50,730 nucleotides of DNA from Kocuria sp. p3-SID1428. Lineage in GTDB: Bacteria; Actinomycetota; Actinomycetes; Actinomycetales; Micrococcaceae. This document shows, in pieces, positions 29,101 to 37,445 of this stretch (positions within the stretch are counted from its first letter, which is position 1; every line of letters begins with the position of its first letter). The notes below the pieces were generated by a model, which searched no databases, had not been told where the DNA came from, and saw only the letters and a list, made by a program, of their open reading frames with translations. The stretch lies in NCBI RefSeq assembly GCF_025149945.1, contig NZ_JALXVH010000016.1:1-50730 (forward strand), in the 5' to 3' direction. The position numbers and the translations under genes are program-made.

Positions 29101-29952
29101 CGAGCGCAGGGTCTGCATGGTGCGGCGGCGATGCTGGTCGTCCAGCTGAGCCAGAGCCCGTGCCTGGGCGCGGTCGCGGCGCAGCCCCACGAGCACGGGC
29201 AGACCGCGGGCCAGCTCCACGATGTGCCGGGACAGCCGCAGCTGCGCATCCTGTGCCCGGCGGGTCTGGTCCTGGGTGGTGCGCCCGATCAGCACCATGA
29301 ACAGGGGCACAAGAGGCAGCGTGAGGGCGATGATCGCCGCGCTGATCCCGTCGTGGCGCAGGATCCACAGCCACAGCACGGCAGGGGCCACCGCGGTGGC
29401 GACCATGGCCGAGACCGCGCGGACGTAGTAGTCGTCCAGGGCGTCCAGACCGCGTGCCACGAGCACGGCGGCGGCACCGGGATGGTCCTCGGGGCGGTCG
29501 TCGTCATCGGCGGCGGCGCGGCCCGGGCCGGATTCCAGCAGGCGCAGCAGCAGCTGCGAGCGGATCCGGGAGATCGTACGCGCCGCGCCCCGGCGTGCGG
29601 CGGCGGAGGCTGCCCACTGGGCGCCGGCCCGCAGCACGGCTCCGAGCACCGCCAGCCAGACAGCGGGCCAGGCCCACCAGGGCCCGTCGTGCACCCAGGA
29701 GGCGGGCAGGACGCCGTCGAGGTGAGCGGCCGCGCTGCCGAGGAACTCGGCGAGGCCCTGCGGGCTGTCCGTGCCCGCGGCCGCCTGGGCGGCGAAGCCG
29801 TCGGCGGCCAGCCGGGCCAGCAGAGCGCCCAAGCCGGTGGCGAAGGCGATCATGCCCACCGTGCGGGCCAGGCTCAGCAGGCCCTGCAGCGGCAGGATCG
29901 ATCGAGCCTCGGGGCCCAGCGGCGGAGGACCCGAGGCCCCCCGCTCAGACAC
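26164..29952 (-). CDS. cydDC: Fused CydD-CydC thiol/heme ABC exporter
   Basis: This is a 1262-residue fusion of the two half-transporters CydD (first half) and CydC (second half) that export thiols (cysteine/glutathione type) or move heme and are needed to assemble cytochrome bd. Each half has six predicted membrane helices followed by an ATPase. NBD1 has SGASGSGKTTV, an unusual LSAGQ signature and LVDEPTAHLD. NBD2 has TGPSGAGKSTA, LSGGQRQRLAVARA and LLLDEPTAHLD. An Ala/Arg/Glu-rich linker of about 70 residues joins the halves near residue 670. The GTG start (29950-29952) lies inside the cydB stop region (8-base overlap), so it is translated with cydAB. The fused form is usual in several actinobacterial families. 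Confidence 0.95.
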   Translation of the reverse strand: MSERGASGPPPLGPEARSILPLQGLLSLARTVGMIAFATGLGALLARLAADGFAAQAAAGTDSPQGLAEFLGSAAAHLDGVLPASWVHDGPWWAWPAVWLAVLGAVLRAGAQWAASAAARRGAARTISRIRSQLLLRLLESGPGRAAADDDDRPEDHPGAAAVLVARGLDALDDYYVRAVSAMVATAVAPAVLWLWILRHDGISAAIIALTLPLVPLFMVLIGRTTQDQTRRAQDAQLRLSRHIVELARGLPVLVGLRRDRAQARALAQLDDQHRRRTMQTLRSAFLSSLALELITTLSVALVAVFIGVRLVDGSLGLDTAVMVLLLAPECYQPLRDVGTAYHQSQDGVDALRRSQRLLEAPRGRAVPEAAEGTARLEIRGLRVRHDGRREVIGPLDLCAEAGQITALSGASGSGKTTVLSAVAGLIAGASSLPGRDAAEREDDGPGAGVLSGRILVPGPVRLVPQSPAFMAGTAVEEVALALAPGLADLLLVADEPMAPARRQQVSEELCDARARAADHLARLGLAGLEQTPPEALSAGQARRLALARTAASLEALRGSDPGTTPTVLVDEPTAHLDGEAAHLAVVCLREMARAGAVVLLVSHDRDLIVSADRRVELTTGGSATDGALSAAAGVRREPSTQSEAPRHEREEGRAHDSEHEHPAAAAARAPATAPARARAAAPAAEGAEVMAAPARSAAAEQRRRVSPLGTVRTVLRLSGISWPQAGLSAALAVLTIGFGAALTALSGWLIVRAGQQPGMMYLMLAVTGVRFFGLGRAVVRYLERLVSHDLALRAAGRMRQRAWKATGGTALGLRALLSGEVFLDRLITRVEDLRDALPRILLPAAALGPVLLGAVLVSLLTVPEASAPVAIAAVLSALAGPTLVRGLDSRAQSRQAAAQSAALRLSARALHAADDLRVADLGPAVAAAVRAQDERGRRAAQRAAWASGLSEALAVAIWFLAAIVVAVLSWETVASGRVSAATAAIPVLLCTAMVEPTAQGFEAARQWPRFAELVRSVEQAQRGSAEDQAEQPRRISEFERIDLEQISARWPGMDRDALHRLSGSIRPGRWWGITGPSGAGKSTALAVLLGFLPPTDGTLRLDGRPTDPQMLRGASAWCPQEATIFDSSLRGNLALARDREQAPSGHEMLAALQRVGLGQFAASLPDGLDTRVGAGGQRLSGGQRQRLAVARAMLTRAPVLLLDEPTAHLDAPTAEQVMAALHEGQHAGAQDGAVQQDRQAVVVISHRPEDVRRCEDLTRLG

Positions 29953-31015
29953 CGGCGCGGGTGGGCTGGGAGCTCAGCTGCGCGTGATCGCCGCCCGAGG
30001 GCAGCTGCTCGGCGCGCAGACGGCGGCGGAAGACCCAGTAGGTCCAGCTCTGATACCCCAGCAGGAACGGCACGCCGAACGCGGACACCCAGGTCATGAC
30101 CGTGAGCGTGTACGGCGAGGACGAGGCCGAGGTGATCGTCAGATCGGGGGCTCCGGCAAGTGTGGAGGGCAGCACCGCCGGATACATCGCCAGGAAGACG
30201 GCCAGCAGCCCGAAGGCCCCGAAGCCGGCCATCCCCGCGAAGCTCCAGCCCTCGCGCCGGCGCATCCCGGCGGCCCAGGCGCCCAGCACCGCCACGACGG
30301 CAAGGCCCGTGCTGACCCAGGACAGGGCCGTGCCGGTGGCGAGCTGGACCACGAGCACCACCACGGCCAGCGGGGCGACGCCCAGCGGCAGGAAGCGCAC
30401 CAGGGCGGCACCGGCGCGGTGGCGCACGGGGCCGTCGGTCTTCAGGGCGATGAAGGCCAGGCCGTGGATGAGGCAGAAGCCGACCATGCCCAGGCCGCCG
30501 AGCACGGCCTGCCAGCTCAGCCAGGAGACCACCCCGCCCACCCGGTCGCCGTTGTCGTTCAGCGGCAGGCCGGTGGCGGTGATGCTCAGCAGCGCGCCGA
30601 TCAGGAAGGCGATGGCCAGCGAGGACCACGCGGTGACCGAGTTCCAGCGTCTCGACCACGCCTGCGTGGAGCCCTTGCCGCGGTACTCGATCGACACGGC
30701 GCGCAGGATCAGCGCCAGCAGGGCAAGGGTCATCGGCAGGTAGAGCCCGGAGAACAAGGCGGCGTACCAGTGCGGGAAGGCCGCGAAGGTGGCCGCCCCG
30801 GCGGTCACGAGCCAGACCTCGTTGCCGTCCCACACCGGGCCGATGGTGTTGAGCAGCACGCGCTGCTCACGATCGTCTCGGGCGAAGATCCGGCCCATGA
30901 GCATGCCCACGCCCAGGTCGAAGCCGTCCAGGACCACGTAGCCGATCCAGAAGAACCCGATGACGAGGAACCACGCCGTGGCCAGGCCCGGCTGTCCTGC
31001 GAACTGCTCGAACAT
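29945..31015 (-). CDS. cydB: Cytochrome bd ubiquinol/menaquinol oxidase subunit II
   Basis: This is the 356-residue integral membrane subunit II of the bd-type terminal oxidase, with eight to nine hydrophobic segments. The N-terminus (AWFLVIGFFWIGYVVLDGFD) and the GVGMLMGRIFARDDREQRVL segment are the hallmark CydB signature. With CydA it reduces O2 to water with high affinity without pumping protons. ATG at 31013-31015 follows a GAGGAGACGAG site and lies 11 bases after the cydA stop. The stop overlaps the cydDC start. The order cydA-cydB-cydDC indicates one operon. Confidence 0.97.
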   Translation of the reverse strand: MFEQFAGQPGLATAWFLVIGFFWIGYVVLDGFDLGVGMLMGRIFARDDREQRVLLNTIGPVWDGNEVWLVTAGAATFAAFPHWYAALFSGLYLPMTLALLALILRAVSIEYRGKGSTQAWSRRWNSVTAWSSLAIAFLIGALLSITATGLPLNDNGDRVGGVVSWLSWQAVLGGLGMVGFCLIHGLAFIALKTDGPVRHRAGAALVRFLPLGVAPLAVVVLVVQLATGTALSWVSTGLAVVAVLGAWAAGMRRREGWSFAGMAGFGAFGLLAVFLAMYPAVLPSTLAGAPDLTITSASSSPYTLTVMTWVSAFGVPFLLGYQSWTYWVFRRRLRAEQLPSGGDHAQLSSQPTRAGV

Positions 31016-31026
31016 CTCTCGTCTCC

Positions 31027-32598
31027 TCAGTACGCGAAGGCCAGGACGTCGTCCTGGGAGCCGTCGCCGTGCTCGTCATGGTCGTCGTGCTCCACCAGCT
31101 CGGGCATGGCCGCGACCACTCCGGTGCGCACGTACTTGGCGATCAGCACCACCTCCACGACCATCAGCACGCCGTAGAGCAGCAGGAGGCTGCCCAGCGA
31201 GAACAGCAGCTCCCCGGCCGTGACGTTCGGCGAGACCGCGGCCTCGGTGAACATGTAGACCCGCTGATCGAGGGGCAGGTCCGGGTTGGGCGCCACGACG
31301 AAGGGCTGGCGACCCATCTCCGTGAAGACCCAGCCGGCCACGTTGGCGCCGAACGGGGCCAGGATGCCCACCACGCCCAGCTGCATCAGCGGCTTGGACA
31401 GCGGCACCGTGCCCTTGCGCGTGAGCCACCAGGCCCCGGCGCAGGCCGCCGCCGCGAGGCCGCCGAAGGTGATCATCAGGCGGAAGCCCCAGTAGGTGAC
31501 CTCCATGAGCGGCTGGTACTCGATCGGCTCACCGGCGCGGTCCCCGTAGAGCTCGTCGTCGGCCAGGTTGGTGCCGTACATCTGCTCGTACTCGGGCTGC
31601 AGCGTGTTCAGCCCCGCCACGTCGGTCGTGAAGTCCTCGTAGGCCAGGAAGGACAGCAGCCCCGGCAGCTCCAGGACCGTACGCGCGTTGTCGCAGGTGG
31701 TGTCCCCGGGCGAGCCGATCGTGAGCACGGAGAAGGCGGTGCCGTCGTGGCAGGCCGCCTCCGCGGAGGCCATCTTCAACGGCTGCTGGTGGATCATCAG
31801 CTGCGCCTGGGCGTGACCGGAGAAGGCGGTGCCCAGGAAGCCGATGATCCCGATCAGGATCCCCACGCGCAGGGAGCGCCACCACACCGTGTAGTCGGTG
31901 CGGTCGCGGCCCCCGGTGGGCAGCTCCCCCACGACGACGACGCCGTCGGCATCCACGGTGTCGATGCCGTCCGCGCGGCGACGCCACAGCTTGTACCAGG
32001 CGATGCCGAGCAGGAAGGACCCGGCCACGGCGATCGCGCCGAACAGCGTGTGGATGATCGCCACGACGGCGGTCGAGTTGGTCAGCACCGCGCCGATGTC
32101 ATCGAGGATGGGGCGACCGTCGATGATCTGATAGCCGACCGGGTGCTGCATCCAGGAGTTGGCCACGATGATGAAGAAGGCCGACAGCCACGAGGCGATC
32201 ACCGCCATGGTGAGACAGGCGGCGTGCACCGCCGGACGCAGCCGGTCCCAGCCGAAGATCCACAGCCCCAGGAACGTGGACTCCACGAAGAACGCGAGCA
32301 GGCCCTCCATGGCCAGCGGCGCGCCGAAGACATCGCCCACGAACCGCGAGTACTCCGACCACGCCATCCCGAACTGGAACTCCTGGACCAGGCCCGTGGC
32401 CACGCCCATGATGAAGTTGATCAGGAAGAGCTTTCCCCAGAACTTGGTCAGCCGCAGGTCCTCCGGGCGGCGCAGCCGCACCCAGCGCAGGTTGAACCAC
32501 ACGACGACGGCACCCAGTCCCAGCGTCAGCGGAACCATCATGAAGTGGTAGACGGTGGTGATCCCGAACTGCCACCGAGCGATCTCGACGATGTCCAT
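31027..32598 (-). CDS. cydA: Cytochrome bd oxidase subunit I
   Basis: This is the 523-residue heme- and quinol-binding subunit of the bd oxidase. His18 in TTVYHFMMVPLTLGL is the heme b595 ligand of the family, and Glu98/Glu106 in MEGLLAFFVESTFLG match the conserved acidic heme/proton-path residues. The quinol-binding Q-loop begins with QPLKMASAEAAC, with the expected Lys and Glu. The C-terminus is acidic and His-rich (VEHDDHDEHGDGS), which may bind metal, but this is not a known functional requirement. ATG at 32596-32598 follows GAGGAG. It is the first gene of cydA-cydB-cydDC; the 247 bases before it hold a TAGACT -10-like box and a direct repeat. Confidence 0.97.
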   Translation of the reverse strand: MDIVEIARWQFGITTVYHFMMVPLTLGLGAVVVWFNLRWVRLRRPEDLRLTKFWGKLFLINFIMGVATGLVQEFQFGMAWSEYSRFVGDVFGAPLAMEGLLAFFVESTFLGLWIFGWDRLRPAVHAACLTMAVIASWLSAFFIIVANSWMQHPVGYQIIDGRPILDDIGAVLTNSTAVVAIIHTLFGAIAVAGSFLLGIAWYKLWRRRADGIDTVDADGVVVVGELPTGGRDRTDYTVWWRSLRVGILIGIIGFLGTAFSGHAQAQLMIHQQPLKMASAEAACHDGTAFSVLTIGSPGDTTCDNARTVLELPGLLSFLAYEDFTTDVAGLNTLQPEYEQMYGTNLADDELYGDRAGEPIEYQPLMEVTYWGFRLMITFGGLAAAACAGAWWLTRKGTVPLSKPLMQLGVVGILAPFGANVAGWVFTEMGRQPFVVAPNPDLPLDQRVYMFTEAAVSPNVTAGELLFSLGSLLLLYGVLMVVEVVLIAKYVRTGVVAAMPELVEHDDHDEHGDGSQDDVLAFAY

Positions 32599-32665
32599 GC
32601 GACTCCTCGCGGGGCCCTGCCGGCTGTGCGCCGGACGATCACGGGCCTCGCCTCAGACGCGTTCC

Positions 32666-32671
32666 AGTCTA
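32666..32671 (-). promoter_or_regulatory. Putative cydA promoter -10 element
   Basis: TAGACT (complement of 32666-32671), matching the TANNNT form used elsewhere in this window. The predicted 5' leader would be about 60 bases. No convincing -35 is seen. Confidence 0.4.
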
Positions 32672-32784
32672 GGCTCGCCCGCGAGCGCCTCGAGGCTCGG
32701 ACGGGGCCGGCGCGGTGTCTCGTCGATCACAGCCCCAGCGCACCAGGTCAGGGCCGTGCCGAGCTCCTCTCGTGCCCTGCGGCA

Positions 32785-32801
32785 CTGGCAATCCCTGGCA
32801 A
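32785..32801. repeat. Direct repeat upstream of cydA
   Basis: CTGGCAA occurs twice with a 3-base spacer (10-base period), at 32785-32791 and 32795-32801, in the mdh-cydA gap. A 10-bp period puts both copies on one helix face, so it could be a regulator site. A GTGCC-CTGC-GGCAC mini-hairpin abuts it. Confidence 0.4.
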
Positions 32802-32845
32802 CCCGGGCCCGGCGCGCAGGGCGCAGCGCCACCGAGCCGGTGGGC

Positions 32846-33880
32846 TCAGCGGCCGGGCCCCAGCAGCCCTGCGTCGGCCACCGCCTGGCGCTCGGCGAGA
32901 AGCTCAGCCACCGAGCGATCGATGCGCTCGCGGGCGAAGTCATCGATCCGCCAGTCGTCCGCGATGGACCACTGCCCGTCCGAGCAGGTCACGGGGAAGG
33001 AGCTGACGATCCCCTCCGGCACGCCGTAGGAGCCGTCGGAGGCCACCGCCATGGAGGTCCATTCTCCCTCCGGCGTGCCCTGGCTCCACTGGCGGACGTG
33101 CGAGATCAGCGCGTGGGCGGCGGAACCCACGGAGGAGCCGCCGCGCACCTCGATGATCTCGGCGCCGCGCTGGGCCACGGCCGGGATGTAGGTCTCGGCG
33201 ATCCAGTCCTGCCCCAGTCCGTGCTCGGCCAGCGCCTGCTCGGCCGGCACGCCGAGCACGGTGGCTCGGGAGAGATCCACGAACTGGGTCGCGGAGTGAT
33301 TGCCCCAGATCGCCACGCCGTCGACGTCCGGCGCCGCCCCGCCGCAGGCCAGGGCGAGCTGGGCCTGAGCCCGCAGATGATCCAGCCGTGTCAGCGCCGT
33401 GAAGCGCTGGGCGGGCAGCTCGGGGGCGTGGGAGGCCGCGATCAGCGCGTTGGTGTTTGCCGGGTTGCCCACCACGACGGCCCGGAAGCTCTCCTCCGCC
33501 CCCGCGGCGATAGCCCGGCCCTGCTCGGAGAAGATCCCCGCGTTGGCCTCGAGCAGATCGGCGCGCTCCATGCCCTTGCTGCGCGGCCGGGCTCCGATCA
33601 GCAGCCCGAGCTCGCTGCCCTCGAAGGCGGCGACGGGGTCGTCGAACACGTCCACGGAGGCGAGGAGGTCGAAGGCGCAGTCCGACAGCTCCATGGCCAC
33701 GCCCTCTGCCGCCCGTGCCGCCTGCGGCACCTCGAGAAGGCGCAGCCGCACGGGCTGGTGGGGACCGAACAGGTCTCCGGCTCCGGCGCGGAAGAGCGCG
33801 GCGTAGCCGATCTGCCCTGCGGCTCCCGTGACGGTGACGGTGATCGGGCGGCGGTCCTGTGAGGCGGCGGTGGTGTCCAT
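32846..33880 (-). CDS. mdh: Malate dehydrogenase
   Basis: This is NAD-dependent malate/oxaloacetate interconversion of the TCA cycle; the protein is 344 residues. The N-terminal Rossmann motif is [20 protein letters not shown]; conserved catalytic features are [17 protein letters not shown] (substrate Arg), [21 protein letters not shown] (catalytic Asp) and WGNHSATQ (catalytic His). The ATG at 33878-33880 has AGGAG six bases upstream; the frame extends another 29 codons without a site. It is preceded on the same strand by parE at 107 bases and followed by cydA at 247 bases. With acnA, lpdA and sucB elsewhere in the window, it represents the oxidative TCA cycle. Confidence 0.96.
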   Translation of the reverse strand: MDTTAASQDRRPITVTVTGAAGQIGYAALFRAGAGDLFGPHQPVRLRLLEVPQAARAAEGVAMELSDCAFDLLASVDVFDDPVAAFEGSELGLLIGARPRSKGMERADLLEANAGIFSEQGRAIAAGAEESFRAVVVGNPANTNALIAASHAPELPAQRFTALTRLDHLRAQAQLALACGGAAPDVDGVAIWGNHSATQFVDLSRATVLGVPAEQALAEHGLGQDWIAETYIPAVAQRGAEIIEVRGGSSVGSAAHALISHVRQWSQGTPEGEWTSMAVASDGSYGVPEGIVSSFPVTCSDGQWSIADDWRIDDFARERIDRSVAELLAERQAVADAGLLGPGR

Positions 33881-33986
33881 GGGTGCTCCTGCGCTGCGCC
33901 GGGCGGGTGTGGATTCAGCGTAGGTCGCAGGAGCTGCCGCAGGCACGGCGTTGCACGAAATGGGCATCGAGCCCGGGCCGAAGGCC

Positions 33987-36095
33987 TCAGGCGTCGATCT
34001 GCTCGGCGTCCAGTCGAGCGGCTCCTTCGATGATGAAGTCGCGGCGCGGGGCCACCTCCGAGCCCATGAGCAGCCCGAAGGCGCGCTCGGCGTCCTCGGC
34101 CTGGCTCATGGTCACCCGGCGCAGCAGGCGGTGGCGGATGTCCATGGTGGTCTCGGCCAGCTGATCGGCGTCCATCTCGCCCAGGCCCTTGTAGCGCTGG
34201 ATCGGCTCCTTGTAGGAGCGGCCCTCGGATTCGAGGCGGGTCAGCAGGCGATGCAGCTCGGCCTCCGAGTAGGTGTAGACCATCTCGTTGGCCTTCGAGC
34301 CGCTGTTGATGATCTCCACGCGGTGCAGCGGAGGCACGGCGGCGTAGACCTTGCCCGCCTCCACCAGGGGACGCATGTAGCGGTAGAACAGGGTCAGCAG
34401 CAGGGTGCGGATGTGTGCGCCGTCCACATCTGCATCCGTCATCATGATGACCTTGCCGTAGCGGGCGGCGTCGAGGTCGAAGGTGCGCCCCGAGCCCGCT
34501 CCGATGACCTGGATGAGCGCGGCGCACTCGGCGTTGGCGAGCATGTCCGGCAGCGAGGCTTTCTGGACGTTGAGGATCTTGCCGCGGATGGGGAACAGCG
34601 CCTGATAGGCGGAATCGCGGGCCAAGCGTGCGGTGCCCAGCGCGGAATCGCCCTCCACGATGAAGACCTCGGAGCGCTGCACGTCGGTCGAGCGGCACTC
34701 GACCAGCTTGGCCGGCATGGACGAGGTCTCCAGGGCGTTCTTGCGCCGCTGGGTCTCCTTGTGCAGGCGCGCCGAGATCCGGGACTTCATCTCGCCGACG
34801 ACCTTCTCCAGGACCTGTCCGGCCTGGTTCTTCTGCTCCCGCTTGCCCGAGGTCAGCGCGGCCGTGAGCTCCTTCTCCACGACCTTGGAGACGATCTGGC
34901 GCACCGCCGGCGTGCCGAGCACCTCCTTGGTCTGGCCCTCGAACTGCGGCTCCGCAAGGCGCACGGTCAGCACGGCCGTGAGCCCGGCCATGATGTCGTC
35001 CTTCTCGATCTTGTCGTTGCCGGCCTTGAGCTTGCGCGCATTCGCGGCGACCTGCTTGCGGAAGACCTTGACCAGCGCCTGCTCGAAGCCGCTGAGGTGG
35101 GTTCCGCCCTTGGGCGTGGCGATGATGTTCACGAAGCTGCGGATCTCGGTGTCGTAGCCGATCCCCCACCGCAGAGCCACATCGACCTCGCACGTGCGCT
35201 CGACGTCCTGCAGCCGCGACTGCCCGGAGTCATCGAGCACGGGAACCGTCTCCGTGAAGGTGCCCTCGCCCTGGAAGCGCCAGACATCGGTCACGGATTC
35301 GTCCGAGGCCAGGAACTCGGCGAACTCGGAGATGCCGCCGTCGTGCTGGAAGACCTCCTCGTGGGGGCCCAGCTCGCCGGCGGTGCCCGGCAGGCGCCGC
35401 TCGTCGCGCACGGTGATGCGCAGCCCCGGGATCAGGAAAGCGGTCGTGCGGGCGCGCTGGACCAGCTCCTGGTAGGAGAACTGCGCGTCCGGGGTGAAGA
35501 TCTGCTGGTCCGCCCAGTACCGCACGCGGGTGCCGGTGACGCCGCGCTTGGCCTTGCCGACGACGTCGAGCTCCGATCCTGAGACGAACGGCTCGAAGGC
35601 CGCCCGCGGGCTCGGAGCGCCCTTGTCCTCGAATCGGCCCGGCTCCCCGTGGCGGAAGGACATCTGGTAGGTCTTGCCGCCGCGATCCACCTGGACGTCC
35701 AGGCGCGAGGACAGAGCGTTGACCACCGAGGCGCCCACGCCGTGCAGGCCGCCGGAGGCCGTGTAGGACCCGCCGCCGAACTTGCCGCCGGCATGCAGCT
35801 TGGTGAACACGACCTCCACCCCGGACAGCCCGGTGCGCGGCTCCTTGTCGATCGGCACGCCGCGGCCGTCGTCGTGGACCTCCACGCAGCCGTCCTTTTG
35901 CAGGATCACCGTGATCTGCTGGCCGTAGCCGGCCAGGGCCTCATCCACCGAGTTGTCGATGATCTCCCAGAGGCAGTGCATGAGCCCGCGGCCGTCGGTG
36001 GAGCCGATGTACATGCCGGGGCGCTTGCGCACAGCCTCGAGGCCCTCCAGCACCGAGAGGTGGCGGGCGTTGTACTCGGAGGTCGAGGGGGTCAC
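33987..36095 (-). CDS. parE: DNA topoisomerase IV subunit B
   Basis: This is the ATPase/TOPRIM subunit of a type IIA topoisomerase, 702 residues, partner of the ParC at 22986-25535. The GHKL ATPase motifs are EIIDNSVDEALAGYG, VHDDGRGVPID and GGLHGVGASVVNALS. The TOPRIM acid motifs are FIVEGDSALGTARLARD and MMTDADVDGAHIRT. The EGDSALG sequence replaces the EGDSAGG of GyrB and is the form seen in actinobacterial ParE. Start GTG at 36093-36095 has AGGAG about ten bases upstream. A TAGAGT -10-like box lies at 36195-36200 (complement), giving a leader of about 90 bases. It lies between the DUF7455 gene and mdh. Confidence 0.95.
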   Translation of the reverse strand: MTPSTSEYNARHLSVLEGLEAVRKRPGMYIGSTDGRGLMHCLWEIIDNSVDEALAGYGQQITVILQKDGCVEVHDDGRGVPIDKEPRTGLSGVEVVFTKLHAGGKFGGGSYTASGGLHGVGASVVNALSSRLDVQVDRGGKTYQMSFRHGEPGRFEDKGAPSPRAAFEPFVSGSELDVVGKAKRGVTGTRVRYWADQQIFTPDAQFSYQELVQRARTTAFLIPGLRITVRDERRLPGTAGELGPHEEVFQHDGGISEFAEFLASDESVTDVWRFQGEGTFTETVPVLDDSGQSRLQDVERTCEVDVALRWGIGYDTEIRSFVNIIATPKGGTHLSGFEQALVKVFRKQVAANARKLKAGNDKIEKDDIMAGLTAVLTVRLAEPQFEGQTKEVLGTPAVRQIVSKVVEKELTAALTSGKREQKNQAGQVLEKVVGEMKSRISARLHKETQRRKNALETSSMPAKLVECRSTDVQRSEVFIVEGDSALGTARLARDSAYQALFPIRGKILNVQKASLPDMLANAECAALIQVIGAGSGRTFDLDAARYGKVIMMTDADVDGAHIRTLLLTLFYRYMRPLVEAGKVYAAVPPLHRVEIINSGSKANEMVYTYSEAELHRLLTRLESEGRSYKEPIQRYKGLGEMDADQLAETTMDIRHRLLRRVTMSQAEDAERAFGLLMGSEVAPRRDFIIEGAARLDAEQIDA

Positions 36096-36478
36096 GGCGG
36101 GGGCGCTCCTGCGGTTCGCTGATGTCGATCGTGCGTGCGGCTGCCGGCGGTGGCCGCACGCGGCACGGCCGCCCGGCGGCGCGCGGGCCAGACCACTCTA
36201 GACCGGCTCGGCGACACCGCGCGGGCCGCAGCCCGTTGCGATCGACGACGGGTCCCCACCGTGACGCGGCGCTCACCGGATGCGCGGTGGGCGAAATCGC
36301 GTGCCGCGGGGAAGCTTCCGGGGGCTCGGCGTGGTTCTATAGTCCGAACCGCCGCACCCCCTGCCTCGGAGGACCGAGCGCATCGGATGCGCGGTATCGG
36401 CCCAGCGTCGATGCTGGACCAGACGAATCCGTCGCGGACATCGCACGATCCGACGGGCTCCGAGCACGAGGAGGAATC
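36096..36478. other. Divergent promoter region of parE and the DUF7455 gene
   Basis: Within these 383 bases I see TAGAGT (complement of 36195-36200) as a parE -10 candidate, and TATAGT at 36338-36343 as a -10 for the DUF7455 gene with a leader of about 130 bases. A 7-bp inverted repeat (CGTGCGG and complement) lies near 36131-36157. No further gene is evident. Confidence 0.5.
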
Positions 36479-36676
36479 GTGAACACCACACTTGAGACCC
36501 CAGAACTGAACGCCACCCACCGCTGCGACGCCTGCGGCGCCCAGGCCTACGTCCGCGTGGTCCTCGAGTCCACCGGCGGCGAGCTGCTCTTCTGCGCTCA
36601 CCACGCCCGTGCCAACGAGGACAAGCTGCGCCCCATGGCCGCCCAGTGGCAGGACGAGACCGAGCGCATCTCCTGA
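36479..36676 (+). CDS. DUF7455 small Cys/His protein
   Basis: This is a 65-residue protein starting with GTG (36479-36481), with GAGGAGGAATC immediately upstream. It contains THRCDACGAQAYVRV and ELLFCAHHARANEDKL, that is a CxxC pair and a CxHH motif, consistent with a single zinc-binding site. It matches the small actinobacterial DUF7455 family, which is found near parE and sigA. Function is unknown; the metal-binding fold suggests a structural or regulatory protein rather than an enzyme. It is followed by a perfect palindromic terminator shared with the convergent GyrI-like gene. Confidence 0.88.
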   Translation: MNTTLETPELNATHRCDACGAQAYVRVVLESTGGELLFCAHHARANEDKLRPMAAQWQDETERIS

Positions 36677-36717
36677 ACACTCAGGATCCCCTGCAGCGCG
36701 GGCGCTGAGCCGGCACG

Positions 36718-36751
36718 AGGGCCCCGTTCACCGATCGGTGAACGGGGCCCT
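36718..36751. terminator. Bidirectional terminator: perfect 34-bp palindrome
   Basis: A perfect inverted repeat of 17 bases on each side (AGGGCCCCGTTCACCGA and complement, no spacer), 42 bases after the DUF7455 stop and 24 bases before the convergent GyrI-like stop. The palindrome would fold into a long hairpin on either strand. Confidence 0.85.
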
Positions 36752-36774
36752 CGGCTGTGCCGGAGGCCTCGGGC

Positions 36775-37308
36775 TCAGCCCAGCCGCGTGAACAGGTCGG
36801 TGCGCAGGTCCGCCGGATCCATCTCCGGGCTCGGCTCGGTGACGTAGACCTCCCAGAACGGCAGCTCGGGGGTCTCACCGGCGGAGGCGACCTGACCCAT
36901 GAACCCGGCCCAGGCGGCCGACAGCTGGTCGAACCCGCCCAGGTGGGAGATCCGCGCCGCTCGTCCTCCCGGCAGCCACGACGGCTCCAGCCGTACTCCG
37001 TCCGCGGCCTCGATCACGGACTCGCTCGGCTCGGTCAGGGGCATGCCGACTTCGAAATCCGCGGTCTCGTCCGGGGCGCGGTGGTACAGGGCGAAGGCCG
37101 GTCCGCTGGGGGTCAGCCCGTGCTGCGCCATGGCCGGGAAGATCGCGCGGAAGGCGGTGTCGAAGACCTCCGGCATCCGGTCCATCGGCTGGCCGTGGAC
37201 CTTCAGCACCAGCGTGGGGACCTGCTGGGCCTCGAAGACCTCGAGGCTGCTCACGGGCTCCTGGCTCAGGCCCATGGGCGATCCGGAGGGGGTGGATTCC
37301 TGCGTCAT
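36775..37308 (-). CDS. GyrI-like / AraC effector-binding-domain protein
   Basis: This is a 177-residue soluble protein of the GyrI-like small-molecule-binding fold (two repeats): LVLKVHGQPMDRMPEVFDTAF, GPAFALYHRAPDETADFEVGMPL, and a C-terminal PFWEVYVTEPSPEMDPADLRTDLF. No DNA-binding domain is attached, so it probably acts as a ligand-binding or gyrase-protecting stand-alone domain; the ligand is unknown. ATG 37306-37308 follows AGGAGAGACCC at good spacing; the frame is open 23 more codons upstream without a site. It is downstream of dhaL on the same strand with a 137-base gap. Confidence 0.88.
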   Translation of the reverse strand: MTQESTPSGSPMGLSQEPVSSLEVFEAQQVPTLVLKVHGQPMDRMPEVFDTAFRAIFPAMAQHGLTPSGPAFALYHRAPDETADFEVGMPLTEPSESVIEAADGVRLEPSWLPGGRAARISHLGGFDQLSAAWAGFMGQVASAGETPELPFWEVYVTEPSPEMDPADLRTDLFTRLG

Positions 37309-37445
37309 GGGTCTCTCCTGCATCTCGTGCCCCCGCAGCGCAGGCGGCTCCCGGACGCGGCGGGGTTCTGGGCTCATGCTAGGTCGTCGTCCCGGTGTCG
37401 CAGGAGAGGGCCCTCCCCCTGCGTCTGCGCCGGAAGGCCCGTCCC

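Noticed and set aside
25918..30099. A very long open frame (1393 codons) on the plus strand opposite cydDC
   Set aside because: It is an antisense shadow of a real 1262-codon gene. G+C-rich DNA has few stop codons in unused frames; the translation is a low-complexity mix of Arg, Gln, His and Gly with no motif.
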